Shown here piece by piece: positions 9,625 to 18,536 of a stretch of 64,000 nucleotides of DNA. Position numbers and translations under genes: made by a program. Source of the stretch: Nakamurella panacisegetis (GTDB lineage: Bacteria > Actinomycetota > Actinomycetes > Mycobacteriales > Nakamurellaceae); assembly GCF_900104535.1 (NCBI RefSeq), contig NZ_LT629710.1, positions 558,001 to 622,000 of the forward strand. The letters are read 5' to 3'. Under the pieces are notes generated by a model. That model was not told the DNA's origin. It did no database searches and saw nothing but the letters and a program-made list of their open reading frames with translations. Each line of letters begins with the position of its first letter. The first letter of the stretch is position 1.

Positions 9625-10308
9625 TCAGCGCGCCACGTGGTGGGGACTGACGGTGACGGGCGCCTGGTCGGCGGCGGCGGTCTCCGTGTCGGCCAGGCGG
9701 GCGGCGTGCGCCTTGGCCACGGCTCTGAGCTCCGATTCCGGATCGCCGCCGGCAGCGCCGGCCGCGTAGGCGATGCGGAAGATCTGCTCGGCCGGCGAGT
9801 CTCCGGTCGGCGGATCGATCTCGACCCCGAACCTCGCGGCCCGCGCCCCGAGCTTCGCGGCCAGGGCCACCGCCGGCTGCCCGAGAGCCACCCCGGACAC
9901 GACGGACGACCGGCCGTGTTCGGCCTTCTTCAGCTCGTCCCACCGCACCTGCTGGTCGGCCGCATCCTGGATCGGCTCCGCCCCGGCAAAGACGTGCGGA
10001 TGGCGCCGGATCAGCTTGTCGACCAGATCTGCGGCCACATCATCCACGTCGAAGCCACCGAGCGCACGGTCGCGTTCGGCGGCGATGCGGGCGTGGAAGA
10101 GGACCTGGAGCAGTACGTCCCCGAGTTCTTCACGGATGGCCACCTCGTCCTCGTCCTCGATGGCCTGGAGCAACTCGTAGGTCTCCTCGACCAGGTACCG
10201 CCCGAGGGAGGCGTGGGTCTGCTCGGCGTCCCACGGGCAACCGCCGGGCGACCGCAACCGGTCCATGACCTCGACTGCTTGCCGCAGGGGTGACTCGGGA
10301 CTGCTCAC
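9625..10308 (-). CDS. mazG: nucleoside triphosphate pyrophosphohydrolase MazG
   Basis: 227 residues of the all-alpha NTP pyrophosphatase family, which hydrolyses NTPs/dNTPs to monophosphate and pyrophosphate (house-cleaning). Motifs: GGCPWDAEQTHASL (about 22-35), the Mg-binding VEETYELLQAI and IREELGDVLLQVLFHA, and RRHPHVF. The C-terminal half is degenerate, as in many actinobacterial MazG proteins. The GTG start overlaps the stop of the upstream lipoprotein gene by 4 bp. MazG next to mfd, eno and a SurA-like protein is the usual actinobacterial neighbourhood. Confidence 0.92.
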   Translation of the reverse strand: MSSPESPLRQAVEVMDRLRSPGGCPWDAEQTHASLGRYLVEETYELLQAIEDEDEVAIREELGDVLLQVLFHARIAAERDRALGGFDVDDVAADLVDKLIRRHPHVFAGAEPIQDAADQQVRWDELKKAEHGRSSVVSGVALGQPAVALAAKLGARAARFGVEIDPPTGDSPAEQIFRIAYAAGAAGGDPESELRAVAKAHAARLADTETAAADQAPVTVSPHHVAR

Positions 10309-11210
10309 AGGCCACCGTTGAGCGCAACGACCTGCCGGCTGACCGGATCCCAGGACCCGAAACGCGGATTCACCGAGACCGGCTCATCAGTGCTGGTCGG
10401 CACCATCAGGATGGCGAGATCGAAGAAGTCGGAGGCGGACTGGGCAGCCTGCAGGGTCGCCGCCGTGAGGTGGGCGGTGGAGACTTTCCGCTGGCTGATC
10501 CGGGCAACCAGGTACGACCCGTTCGTCGGCAGGATGATGAACGATCCGTTGGCCGCGCTGTACAGCCCCGCCGAGCCGGCACTGGGGGTAGTCAGCAGAT
10601 TGAATTGGCGGTTGGACACTCCCCCTTGGCCGGCCGCGGCGACGTCGGCGGTCAGCCTGGCCGGGTCGGCGCTGTAGACCGCCAGTTTGGCCACTGCCGC
10701 ATCACGGGTCGCCGTCGGCACGCCGTCGACCACCACGCTGACGTCCGGCACGGTCACACCGGCTGCGGGTATCCCTCGAGCCAGTTTGCCGAGCAACACG
10801 TAATCCCTGGACAGCGTCGGCAGGTCCGCGCTCTGCAGATTCAGCGACGGGATGACCTTCTGCGTCGAGAACTGCGCCTGCGCCGCGGACACCTCGCTCG
10901 CGGTTGCCGTCACGCCTGCGGCCGCCGCAGCTCGCTCGATCAACAAGTGCCGGACCTGAAAGGTCAGTTGGAGTCGATTCACCTGGGCTCGCTGCGAGTC
11001 ATCCAGACTGCCCTGACCGAGTTCGTCGATGAACGCAGCGCTCTGCTGCTGGATCGTGGACTCGCTGATGGCACTCGGCCCGACAACCGCGGCCGAGCCC
11101 GACTCGCGGACCACCGAACACGCGCTGCTGGTCATCAACAACACGGCCATCCCGAGCCCCAGCATGCGGCGGCGCCCTCCGGCTCCACGACGAGCCATCT
11201 GCAGTACCAC
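10305..11210 (-). CDS. SurA-like exported lipoprotein
   Basis: 301 residues. The N-terminus is basic (MVLQMARRGAGGRRR), followed by a hydrophobic stretch and a lipobox ending TSSAC at about residue 31, so a lipid-anchored extracytoplasmic protein is expected. The remainder is helical and resembles the N-terminal chaperone region of SurA/PrsA-like proteins; no parvulin domain is recognisable. The GTG at 11210 is supported by GGAGG 8 nt upstream. It overlaps mazG by 4 bp; a SurA-like lipoprotein directly before mazG is common in Streptomyces and relatives. Role: periplasm-like folding or surface function, inferred. Confidence 0.75.
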   Translation of the reverse strand: MVLQMARRGAGGRRRMLGLGMAVLLMTSSACSVVRESGSAAVVGPSAISESTIQQQSAAFIDELGQGSLDDSQRAQVNRLQLTFQVRHLLIERAAAAAGVTATASEVSAAQAQFSTQKVIPSLNLQSADLPTLSRDYVLLGKLARGIPAAGVTVPDVSVVVDGVPTATRDAAVAKLAVYSADPARLTADVAAAGQGGVSNRQFNLLTTPSAGSAGLYSAANGSFIILPTNGSYLVARISQRKVSTAHLTAATLQAAQSASDFFDLAILMVPTSTDEPVSVNPRFGSWDPVSRQVVALNGGL

Positions 11211-11720
11211 GAGCCTGACCTCCGAGGATTGCCGGACGATGCCTGGCTCAGCCTGCCACAGCCCCTCGGGGGCGGCCCACCGTCCCCGGCTTTACGGGCC
11301 ACCACGGCCATGGTCGTGACCGGGTCAGCCGGCGGCACGTTGACCGGAAGTGACCGAGCCGACTTATCCAGCCGGTCGACTCCGGATCCGCTCACACCGT
11401 CGGGTGGTCTTTCCCACACCTTCAACCCCGCCTGCGGTCCGACGCCGCCGATTGGTTGCGGTCCGTAGCCATCACGCTGAGTGTTCAAGATCCAAAGCAC
11501 ACTCAGTAGCACTTTGCGCCACCCAACACACGCTCTGTAGCCATGGGCACGCTACGCCCAGGTCGGGACAAGGTGACGTTCCGTAGACCATAGATTACAG
11601 TTAGCAACAACGCACTGCTGCTGACAGAAGAGCTTACCCAGAGCAACGGGACGAGGGCCGACCGCAGGTTGCCGAGATCGAACAAGAAGCCGCAAACAGA
11701 CAGACCTCGAGAGGCCTCCA
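11211..11720. promoter_or_regulatory. 510-bp divergent intergenic region, left border of the exopolysaccharide locus
   Basis: No gene seen. Locally AT-richer than the flanks (11480-11630). It contains an inverted repeat CTGAGTGT / ACACTCAG (11477-11484, 11499-11506) and the word CTCAGTAGCAC (11502-11512), whose near copy lies upstream of the glycosyltransferase gene starting at 35332. Promoters of both flanking genes must be here; none is convincing by eye. Confidence 0.4.
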
Positions 11721-12875
11721 GTGACTACACCCGGTTCCGACGCCCGCGCCCCCCGCACGTTCAACCGTCGGAATGTTCTTCGGCTTGCCTTCACAGCCGT
11801 ACCCATCGGCGTCGGCGTTCTGGCCTTCCCCCGCCTCGGCGGCACGGCCGCGGCCGGCACCACGCCCACCATCAACATCATCGATGCGGTGTCGCAGAGC
11901 ATCGGGACCACCTTCGTCCTGGGGACCACCAAGCCGGATGCCAGCACCACCGGCGTGCCGGCCGGCACCAGCCTGGTGGACGTCACCGGCGCTTTCACCG
12001 CCTCGGTGGCCGGGGCCGTCATCACCAACAAGCGGTTCCGCAACTATGTGTACGTGCGAGCGGCCAACGTCACCTTCCGCAACTGCGAGTTCCGCGGACC
12101 CGCTTCGGGCGCATTCGTCACCTACGGACTGGTCGACTGCCGATCATCAGCGGCCACCAACGTGCTGATCGACCGATGCACGTTTGCGGCCACCGCGACG
12201 AACATGTACTGGTGCAACGGCGTCTCGGTGCGCAGTGGGGCTTCGGTCACAGTGAACCGCTGCAACATCTCGGCCGTCGCCGATGGCCTCAACGTGTCCG
12301 GTGCGTCACTGACGGCAACCGGCAACTACATCCATGATCTCTATTTCTTCAACAACTCGGTCGACCATGCCTCGGACGCCTACCACCCCTACTGGGAACA
12401 CAACGACGGCATCCAGATCTCCGGCGGTGCGGGACCATACATGATCCGCGGCAACTACTTCTCGTCGTACGTGCAGCTCGGTACCAATGACGGAATCCAT
12501 GGCATCCCGGCGATCGACCCGGCGACCGGATCCTGGAATCGCCGTTGGGGCGCCGGCATCACCGCGTCGCCCGACTCGGGTCAGATCACGAATGCGACCA
12601 TCACCCAGAACTGGTTCGAAGGCGGCACGGCATCCTTCCAGTCGTCCTCGTCGGGCGAAGTCGGGGCGAACTTCGGAACGATCTCGAGCAACCGATTCGG
12701 CATGGATCAGTACAACTACGGCAGCAGTTCCCGCTACCAGATCCGCTACAAGAGCGGCATCACCATCGCCGGACTGGGAACCAATCTCTTCGATCCGTCG
12801 TGCGCGAGCGTGCCGTCCAGCATGAAGGATCAGACGTTCACGGTGAGCTTCACCGGGGGCATCCGAATCGACTGA
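11721..12875 (+). CDS. Tat-exported right-handed beta-helix protein
   Basis: 384 residues. A twin-arginine signal (NRRNVLRLAFTAVPIGVGVLAF, residues about 15-36) ends near an AAAG cleavage site. The rest has repeated coils of the beta-helix type (for example NVTFRNCEFRG, NVLIDRCTF, SVTVNRCNIS, ATGNYIHD, MIRGNYFSSY), as in pectate lyases and alginate-modifying enzymes. GTG start with GAGG 6 nt upstream. It stands alone on the plus strand at the edge of the polysaccharide locus. A lyase, epimerase or binding role on the locus polymer is inference; no catalytic residues are assigned. Confidence 0.8.
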   Translation: MTTPGSDARAPRTFNRRNVLRLAFTAVPIGVGVLAFPRLGGTAAAGTTPTINIIDAVSQSIGTTFVLGTTKPDASTTGVPAGTSLVDVTGAFTASVAGAVITNKRFRNYVYVRAANVTFRNCEFRGPASGAFVTYGLVDCRSSAATNVLIDRCTFAATATNMYWCNGVSVRSGASVTVNRCNISAVADGLNVSGASLTATGNYIHDLYFFNNSVDHASDAYHPYWEHNDGIQISGGAGPYMIRGNYFSSYVQLGTNDGIHGIPAIDPATGSWNRRWGAGITASPDSGQITNATITQNWFEGGTASFQSSSSGEVGANFGTISSNRFGMDQYNYGSSSRYQIRYKSGITIAGLGTNLFDPSCASVPSSMKDQTFTVSFTGGIRID

Positions 12876-12885
12876 GCCGCCCGGC

Positions 12886-14451
12886 TCAGTAGGCTCCGGA
12901 TGACGCGACGACGGCTTTGGCGGTCTTCCACAGGATCACCAGATCACCGGTGATGGACCAGTTCTCGACGTAATACACGTCCAGCCGGACGGTTTCCTCC
13001 CACGTCAGGTTGGACCGCCCGGACACCTGCCACAGGCCGGTCATGCCGGGCTTCACCAGCAACCGAAGCCTGGCATCATCGCCATAGACGTCCACCTCGG
13101 TCCGAAGAGGCGGACGGGGGCCGACCAGGCTCATGTCGCCCTTGAGGACATTGAACAACTGAGGCAGCTCGTCCAGGCTGAAGCGTCGTAGAACACGACC
13201 GATCTTGGTCACCCGAGGGTCGTCGCGCAGCTTGAACAAGATGTCGTTCCCGGCATCCCGACTGCTCCGGCGGAGATCGGCCAACAGATCCTCGGCATTG
13301 GGCACCATGGATCGGAACTTGACCATCCGGAACGACTTCCCGTTGAGGCCCACCCGCTCCTGCCGAAAGAATATCGAGCCGCGGTCGGTGAGCTTGATCG
13401 ACACCGCCAAGCCCAGCAGCACCGGCGACAACAGCAGGATCAGAACCAGCGCCCCGACGATATCGAAAGACTTCTTGACAATGCGATTGGCGCCCCGATA
13501 CGTCGGGCGGTCGACGTGGATCAACGGCAGTCCGGCGATCGGAGTGGTGTGCACCCGCGGACCGGCGATGTTGGTCAGGGCTGGCGCCAGCACCAGGTCG
13601 ATGTCAGTACTTTCAAGCTCCCACCCGAGCTTTCGGACCATGTCCGGGCTGAACGACGCAGTGGCTGTCACGGCGACCACATCGGCCCCGCAGGCAGTGG
13701 CGACACCGGCCACATCGGTCAGCGTTCCCAGGACGGGGAACCCGTCGACCGACATCGTGCCGCCCTGTTGGGTCACCGCGTGCTGATCGGCGGCCGTCAC
13801 GCTCGTGCAGATACCGATCACCCGGTATCCGGCCAGCGGGGCCCTCCGCAGGGACCTGGTCAATTCGGTGGCCGAATGCACGTTTCCGACCACCAGGACC
13901 TTCGACTGGTACTCGCCGGCCAACCGCTTGGCGTGCAGCCACCGACGCCAGATGAAGCGCGAAAGAGTCAGCGCCACCAATCCGGCCGGCATCACCACCA
14001 GCACATATACACGCGGCAGATTCAGGTCGAAGACGTAGGAACAGATCGCCACCAACCCGAAGAGGGTGACCGTGCTCTGCACGACGCGTTTGTATTCCTC
14101 GGGCCCGTAGCCGAGCACCGACTTCTCCCGTGACCCGCCCCAGTGCAATCCGACCAGCCACAGCAGAACCAGGCCGACCGTCAGTAACACGTAGCCGGTC
14201 TGGTCCGGAGCCCGAGAAACCCGAGTGGTCAACGATCCGAGGCGAATGGTGTGCGCCCCGACGGCGGCCCAGGTCACGACGACCACATCCGAGACGAACA
14301 GCCCGATGGCGTACCGCCGCGCCCATGGCAGCCCACGAGAGGCCGCGTCGGCCGGGGCGCCCGCACGGAGGGCGCCGCGTTCGTCCGACGCGGGAAGCGG
14401 CCGCCCGTCGGCCGGCACCTGCGCTGACCGCGGGCTTGTGCTGAGAGTCAT
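12886..14451 (-). CDS. exopolysaccharide initiating sugar-phosphate transferase (WbaP/WcaJ type)
   Basis: 521 residues. N-terminal four to five membrane segments (about 45-165), a Rossmann-like CoA-binding-like middle domain (about 180-300), a membrane re-entrant helix (KKSFDIVGALVLILLLSPVLL) and the C-terminal bacterial sugar transferase domain. That domain carries KFRSM, DDPRVTKIGRVLRRFSLDELPQ, MSLVGPRPP and KPGMTGLWQVSGR. The enzyme moves a sugar-1-phosphate from a UDP-sugar to undecaprenyl phosphate and so starts repeat-unit synthesis. It is followed on the same strand, at its upstream side, by the nucleotidyltransferase and methyltransferase genes. Confidence 0.92.
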   Translation of the reverse strand: MTLSTSPRSAQVPADGRPLPASDERGALRAGAPADAASRGLPWARRYAIGLFVSDVVVVTWAAVGAHTIRLGSLTTRVSRAPDQTGYVLLTVGLVLLWLVGLHWGGSREKSVLGYGPEEYKRVVQSTVTLFGLVAICSYVFDLNLPRVYVLVVMPAGLVALTLSRFIWRRWLHAKRLAGEYQSKVLVVGNVHSATELTRSLRRAPLAGYRVIGICTSVTAADQHAVTQQGGTMSVDGFPVLGTLTDVAGVATACGADVVAVTATASFSPDMVRKLGWELESTDIDLVLAPALTNIAGPRVHTTPIAGLPLIHVDRPTYRGANRIVKKSFDIVGALVLILLLSPVLLGLAVSIKLTDRGSIFFRQERVGLNGKSFRMVKFRSMVPNAEDLLADLRRSSRDAGNDILFKLRDDPRVTKIGRVLRRFSLDELPQLFNVLKGDMSLVGPRPPLRTEVDVYGDDARLRLLVKPGMTGLWQVSGRSNLTWEETVRLDVYYVENWSITGDLVILWKTAKAVVASSGAY

Positions 14452-14561
14452 CGTTCACCTCCCCTCAGTTGGATGTGGCAAGCACGAAAGCTCTTGTCGT
14501 TCTCGAAAACAGTTCATTGGATGTTCGACAGCGGACGGGCGTCGCGACGGGAGACCGCGGC

Positions 14562-15017
14562 TCAACCGGAGATGACAGCCAGTTCGTCCGTATCCGGCCC
14601 GGCGGTCGCATTCAGCACTCGGCGCAGCATCGAACTGGACGTGTGCACCGTGTACGGGAAATACACGATCTCGACTCCGACCGAGGCAAAATCCGACTCC
14701 AACTTGAGCCCTTTGGGAGTACCCCGCCAGTCATCACCCTTGAAAAGATGCGTAAATCCGAGATCCCGCCAGGAGTCCAGCTTCTCGGTCGTCCGCTCCG
14801 CATACACCTCGTCGACGTAAGAAATGTTGCGAACGATCTCCATGCGTTCCGGCAACGGGATCACCGGCAGCCGACCCTTCGTCAGCGCGCAGATCTCGTC
14901 CGTAACGACGCCCGCAACCAGGAAGTCGCAGCGCGCCTTGGCCTGCCGCAGGATATTCAGGTGCCCAACATGAAACAGGTCGTACGCGCCGGGTGCGTAC
15001 CCGATCCGGATTGCCAC
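14562..15017 (-). CDS. cytidylyltransferase-like nucleotidyltransferase (TagD/GCT family)
   Basis: 151 residues from the GTG at 15017, chosen because GAGAGG lies 9 nt upstream; an upstream GTG at 15047 has no site. The N-terminus has the HxGH signature in GAYDLFHVGHLNILRQAK, the CTP-binding family's key motif, followed by VVTDE and IPLPERMEIV. The usual C-terminal RTxGISTT motif of glycerol-3-phosphate cytidylyltransferases is replaced by HTSSSMLRR. It likely activates a phosphorylated polyol or alcohol for the surface polymer; the substrate is unknown. It lies within the minus-strand run of polysaccharide genes. Confidence 0.82.
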   Translation of the reverse strand: MAIRIGYAPGAYDLFHVGHLNILRQAKARCDFLVAGVVTDEICALTKGRLPVIPLPERMEIVRNISYVDEVYAERTTEKLDSWRDLGFTHLFKGDDWRGTPKGLKLESDFASVGVEIVYFPYTVHTSSSMLRRVLNATAGPDTDELAVISG

Positions 15018-15213
15018 TGCGTCGGTCCTCTCGCCAGCTCGGTCCACGAGCCCAGGGGACCGGACGGTCCCTGACTCATCAGCCCCGACAACTGACGGCT
15101 CTACGGATGACCGTATCGTAACCGACGGTGGCGATCGCGGCGAGAGAATGCCTCGAACGGGTTAACTGTCCCCCGTCAGGGGAGGCCGACGAGGGCTCTG
15201 TGTGTCTCGAAGG

Positions 15214-15849
15214 TTACTCTCTGTCCTGCTGAGCCGCCCGGAGGCGAACCGGTTGCTCAGTCGTCGCCGCCCGCGGAGCCCGATAGAAGGCCGTGAAGGT
15301 GGCCGACCACGGCCTCCCGTGCACCACGGCACCGGCGGGCAGCAGGTCGGAGAACTCGCGGAGCGACAGTAGGCGGGTGAACTCGGCATGACGATCGCGC
15401 CAAGCGGTCGACCAATGACGAAATATCGCCGAGGTGTGGGATTCGACGGGAAACCATCGATTTGGGGTCGTGATGACCCAGTTCCGGGCCACCCGCGTCT
15501 GCTCCCGCACGAAGGTGCGTTGTTCGTCCGCCTGCCCGACATGTTCGATGACCGCGTTGGCCACCACCAGGTCGGTAGCCCCGTCGCGAAACGGGAGGGC
15601 GCGACCGTCGGCCAGGACGAAGCGCCACGCACCGGGCGCGCTCAGGATGTCGCAGGCCGCCAGAACGTCGGCGTGGTCGGCCACAGCGCGTTCAACAATA
15701 CGTTCGTTTGCGTTACCACCGGGACTGCAGCCGACGAAGATCGCATTGTGAACTCCGTTGTCGGCCATGAACTTCAGAATGAGTCGGGCCTTCTTCTGAC
15801 GATTGCGCTTACTGAAGGCAAGTACCGCAGTCCTCATGATCCGGCGCAT
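15214..15849 (-). CDS. class I SAM-dependent methyltransferase
   Basis: 211 residues; GGAGG lies 5 nt before the ATG. Glycine-rich SAM-binding motif I is IFVGCSPGGNANERIVE (about 37-53), an acidic residue follows after strand 2 (AACDIL), and the post-motif region is ALPFRDGATDLVVANAVIEHV, typical of Methyltransf_11 proteins. The aromatic WFPVESHTSAIFRHW block is seen in methyltransferases of polysaccharide clusters. The acceptor is unknown: a sugar of the repeat unit or a lipid carrier is possible. Upstream lies a divergent promoter region shared with the phosphatase gene. Confidence 0.8.
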   Translation of the reverse strand: MRRIMRTAVLAFSKRNRQKKARLILKFMADNGVHNAIFVGCSPGGNANERIVERAVADHADVLAACDILSAPGAWRFVLADGRALPFRDGATDLVVANAVIEHVGQADEQRTFVREQTRVARNWVITTPNRWFPVESHTSAIFRHWSTAWRDRHAEFTRLLSLREFSDLLPAGAVVHGRPWSATFTAFYRAPRAATTEQPVRLRAAQQDRE

Positions 15850-16036
15850 TGGAACCTCCCACTGGTCCGCCGCCCGATCAGGACCGAACGGTCAATTTCC
15901 TGTGATCCCAACAATTGTCGGCATGTTACAGCCACCTGGCGGTCGGCGCGCGGGAAACCGGGTTCCGATGACGGATGCGAAATGCTGAATTTCCGTCCTT
16001 CGGCCGTATGGCGTTGTTCTCGCCATTGTGGTCCGC

Positions 16037-16042
16037 TACGCT
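16037..16042 (+). promoter_or_regulatory. candidate -10 element for a leaderless phosphatase transcript
   Basis: TACGCT ends 6 nt before the ATG at 16049, and no Shine-Dalgarno precedes that ATG. This is the layout of a leaderless mRNA, common in actinobacteria. No clear -35. Confidence 0.35.
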
Positions 16043-16048
16043 CGCGGC

Positions 16049-16657
16049 ATGGCACCCGAGTCGACAGGCTCGTTTCAAGTTCTGGTGGTGTGTCACGCCA
16101 ACCAGATCCGTTCGCCGATGGCCGAGATGCTGATCCGCCAGGCTGTGTCGGTCCACCCGGGCGGGCCGCCCGACGTAGCTGTTCGTTCGGCGGGGGTCCA
16201 GGCCGCCGACGGGTTGCCGATGCACCCGTGGGCCGATCGCGTGCTGACGAGCTTGGAAGTCCCCCACGATGGTTTCCTCACCACCCGGGTCACACCGGAG
16301 ATGCTCGATGCCGCCGACCTCGTCCTCACGGCAGATCGCGTCAACCGGTCGCAGGTGGTTTCCCTCCACCCGGTCGTTCTCCATCGCACCTTCACCATCC
16401 GGCAGTTCGCTCGCCTGGTCGGTTCGGCCGCCGACCGGCCCACGGCGACGTCCGGTGGTGAGCTGCTCGAGCTGGCCATCTCGCAACGCAGCGTCGTAGC
16501 CGCGGGCCGGTTGGTCGACGACGACATTCCTGACCCGGCCGGACGATCCCTCCGGCGCGTGAGACGCGCTGCGGAGTTGATCCAGGACGCCGTAGGCTCC
16601 GCGTTCGCGACAGACGGTCGACCACCGTCGAGGGTGCGTCGACACGCGCTGGATTGA
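16049..16657 (+). CDS. low-molecular-weight protein-tyrosine phosphatase (Wzb-like)
   Basis: 202 residues from ATG 16049. The phosphate-binding loop CX5R is Cys15-HANQI-Arg21-Ser22, and the general-acid DPD-type motif is DDIPDP at about residue 168. The loop lacks the GN-C pattern of classical members (CxGNxCRS) but keeps the nucleophilic Cys and Arg. These enzymes dephosphorylate the tyrosine autokinase of the export machinery, which here is encoded convergently 80 bp downstream. The Arg-rich C-terminus is an extension. A GTG 21 nt upstream in frame is an alternative start. Confidence 0.85.
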   Translation: MAPESTGSFQVLVVCHANQIRSPMAEMLIRQAVSVHPGGPPDVAVRSAGVQAADGLPMHPWADRVLTSLEVPHDGFLTTRVTPEMLDAADLVLTADRVNRSQVVSLHPVVLHRTFTIRQFARLVGSAADRPTATSGGELLELAISQRSVVAAGRLVDDDIPDPAGRSLRRVRRAAELIQDAVGSAFATDGRPPSRVRRHALD

Positions 16658-16740
16658 CGTCCCGATCGAGACAGGAGACGCAGTCGAGCCGGTGGGACGA
16701 GTGCCCGGGCCCCACACGTCCCGTGACCGTGCGCTTCCGG

Positions 16741-18321
16741 TCAGGCGCGCGCCGCCCGCTCTTCGGTGCCGGTGACCGGACCGTCGGGGCCCGAGTTGTC
16801 AGGTGCAGCGTCCGAGCTGGAATCGGCCTCGCCCGCTTCGGTCCTGGGGCCGGCCCAGGCCTGCTTCGGTGCGTCCGACTCGCCGGTCCGGTCGGACGAC
16901 TTGGTTCTCGACGCCGATCGGCGCCGGGTTCGGGGCTCAGCGCCCGCTTCGTCGATCGTCGCCGCGGAGGCGTAGCCGTACGGACCGTAACCGCGTTGGG
17001 CATCCGCTCCTTTTGTCGGGGCGAAGTTGAGGACCGTCCCGAGGATCCGGGCGTCCACCGCCCGCAGGCTGTGGACCGAACGCGAGACCATGCTTCGTTT
17101 GGTCTTGCCGTGCTTCACCACGATGACCGCACCGTCGGCGAAGGTCGCGGCGACCGCCGCGTCGGTGACCGGCAGCAACGGCGGCGTGTCGATGATGATC
17201 ACGTCGAATTTCGTCCGCAGGTCCGCGGTCAGATCGACCATGTGCTGACTGCCCAACAATTCCGAAGGATTGGGCGGGATCGAACCGCTGACCAGCACGG
17301 TCAGACCACTGGCGCCCCAGGTCTGCAGCACCACGTCCACGTCGACCTGGTTGGCCAGCACGTTCGTCAACCCGACGGCGCCTTCCAGCCCCAGGTAGTC
17401 GGCAATCTTCGGCCGACGCAGGTCGGCATCGATCAGCAAGGCTCTCCGTCCGGCATCGGCGAAGGCGATGGCCAGATTGGCCGCGGTGGTCGACTTCCCC
17501 TCCTTCTCGACCGATGAGGTCACCACGATCACCGACGCCGGCTGGTCCACGTCGACGAACTGCAGGCTCGTACGAAGTTGTCGGAACATCTCGGCCCGAA
17601 CCGACTGCGATCCGGCCTGCACTATCAGAGGGGACCTCTTGGTTGCTGAGTCCGAGTTGATCACCCCGAGCACCGGGACGTCGGTCAACGTACTGAGTCC
17701 ATGGACCGACCGGACGGTGGTGTCCAGCAGTTCTCGGAGCAGGGCCACGATGACGCCGATCGCGAGGCCGATGAGCGTTCCGAGGGCGATGTAGAGCTTG
17801 GTGCGAGGGCTCACCGGCTTCGGATTCAGGTGAGGCCCGTCGACGACGTCGAGGTGTACCAAGGCGGTCCTCGTCCCGTTGGCACTCTCGATCGTGTTCA
17901 CGAGGGCAGGGAACTGGGTGGCCAGCGCGTCGGCGACGGCTTCGGAGCGGGAGGGGACCGAGTCGGTGACAGTCGCGGTCAGCAGGACCGTGTTCAACTG
18001 CGAGGCGCCGCTGATGCTGGACTCCACCTTCTCCACGCTCAGGTCCACTTTCGATGCGGCGATCACCAACCGCGCCAGCCGATCACTGGACAGCAGGTAG
18101 ACATAGGTGTTCACCCGCTGCTGTGCGAACTGGTCGCCGGCGAAGGCTGAACTACTGGACGCGGAAGTCGTTTGCGTGGTCGCGAAGAAGGTCACCGTGG
18201 TGGCGTACATCGGGGTCTGCCGGTAGGCCAGGTAAGCGCCCGTCCCCGCCCCGACGACGGTGACGAGCACTATCGCCCACCACAACTTGCGCAAGGCCGC
18301 CACGTAGGTTCGCAATTCCAT
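16741..18321 (-). CDS. chain-length regulator / bacterial tyrosine autokinase (Wzz-Wzc type)
   Basis: 526 residues from ATG 18321; the frame is open further upstream but MELRTYVAALRKLWW is the typical family start. Membrane segments at about 14-33 and 176-197 enclose the extracellular Wzz domain. The cytoplasmic kinase domain has Walker A (SSVEKEGKST, 269-278), Walker A' (LLIDADLRRP, from about 295) and Walker B (VIIIDTPP, about 376). The C-terminal GYGPYGY carries a short tyrosine cluster as a candidate autophosphorylation site, followed by a charged low-complexity tail. It controls polymer length and export. The phosphatase gene just downstream is its probable partner. Confidence 0.9.
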   Translation of the reverse strand: MELRTYVAALRKLWWAIVLVTVVGAGTGAYLAYRQTPMYATTVTFFATTQTTSASSSSAFAGDQFAQQRVNTYVYLLSSDRLARLVIAASKVDLSVEKVESSISGASQLNTVLLTATVTDSVPSRSEAVADALATQFPALVNTIESANGTRTALVHLDVVDGPHLNPKPVSPRTKLYIALGTLIGLAIGVIVALLRELLDTTVRSVHGLSTLTDVPVLGVINSDSATKRSPLIVQAGSQSVRAEMFRQLRTSLQFVDVDQPASVIVVTSSVEKEGKSTTAANLAIAFADAGRRALLIDADLRRPKIADYLGLEGAVGLTNVLANQVDVDVVLQTWGASGLTVLVSGSIPPNPSELLGSQHMVDLTADLRTKFDVIIIDTPPLLPVTDAAVAATFADGAVIVVKHGKTKRSMVSRSVHSLRAVDARILGTVLNFAPTKGADAQRGYGPYGYASAATIDEAGAEPRTRRRSASRTKSSDRTGESDAPKQAWAGPRTEAGEADSSSDAAPDNSGPDGPVTGTEERAARA

Positions 18322-18536
18322 GCAATGTCCCGTTCTTCGCAGAGCCGTGAGGGAGTCCCCCAGCACCGAGGAATTGCCGTCGGCTACGTGGGCGACAGCA
18401 GAACCCTGATCGGAGTCTACGGGCCTTTTCCGGCCAGTCGAGTAAGGTTGGTGTCCGACAGCCACGGGCAGGCTTTGGCGACGGGTCTCCGAGCGCACGA
18501 CCCTCATCCAGCCGCGCGAGGAGAAAGGTTGACCCG

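Noticed and set aside
10305-11210. assignment of the lipoprotein as LpqU, the mycobacterial neighbour of mazG
   Set aside because: No lytic transglycosylase motif is visible and the gene order relative to mazG differs; a SurA-like N-terminal region fits better.
14562-15017. assignment as glycerol-3-phosphate cytidylyltransferase (tagD)
   Set aside because: The C-terminal signature motif differs from TagD, so only superfamily membership is supported.
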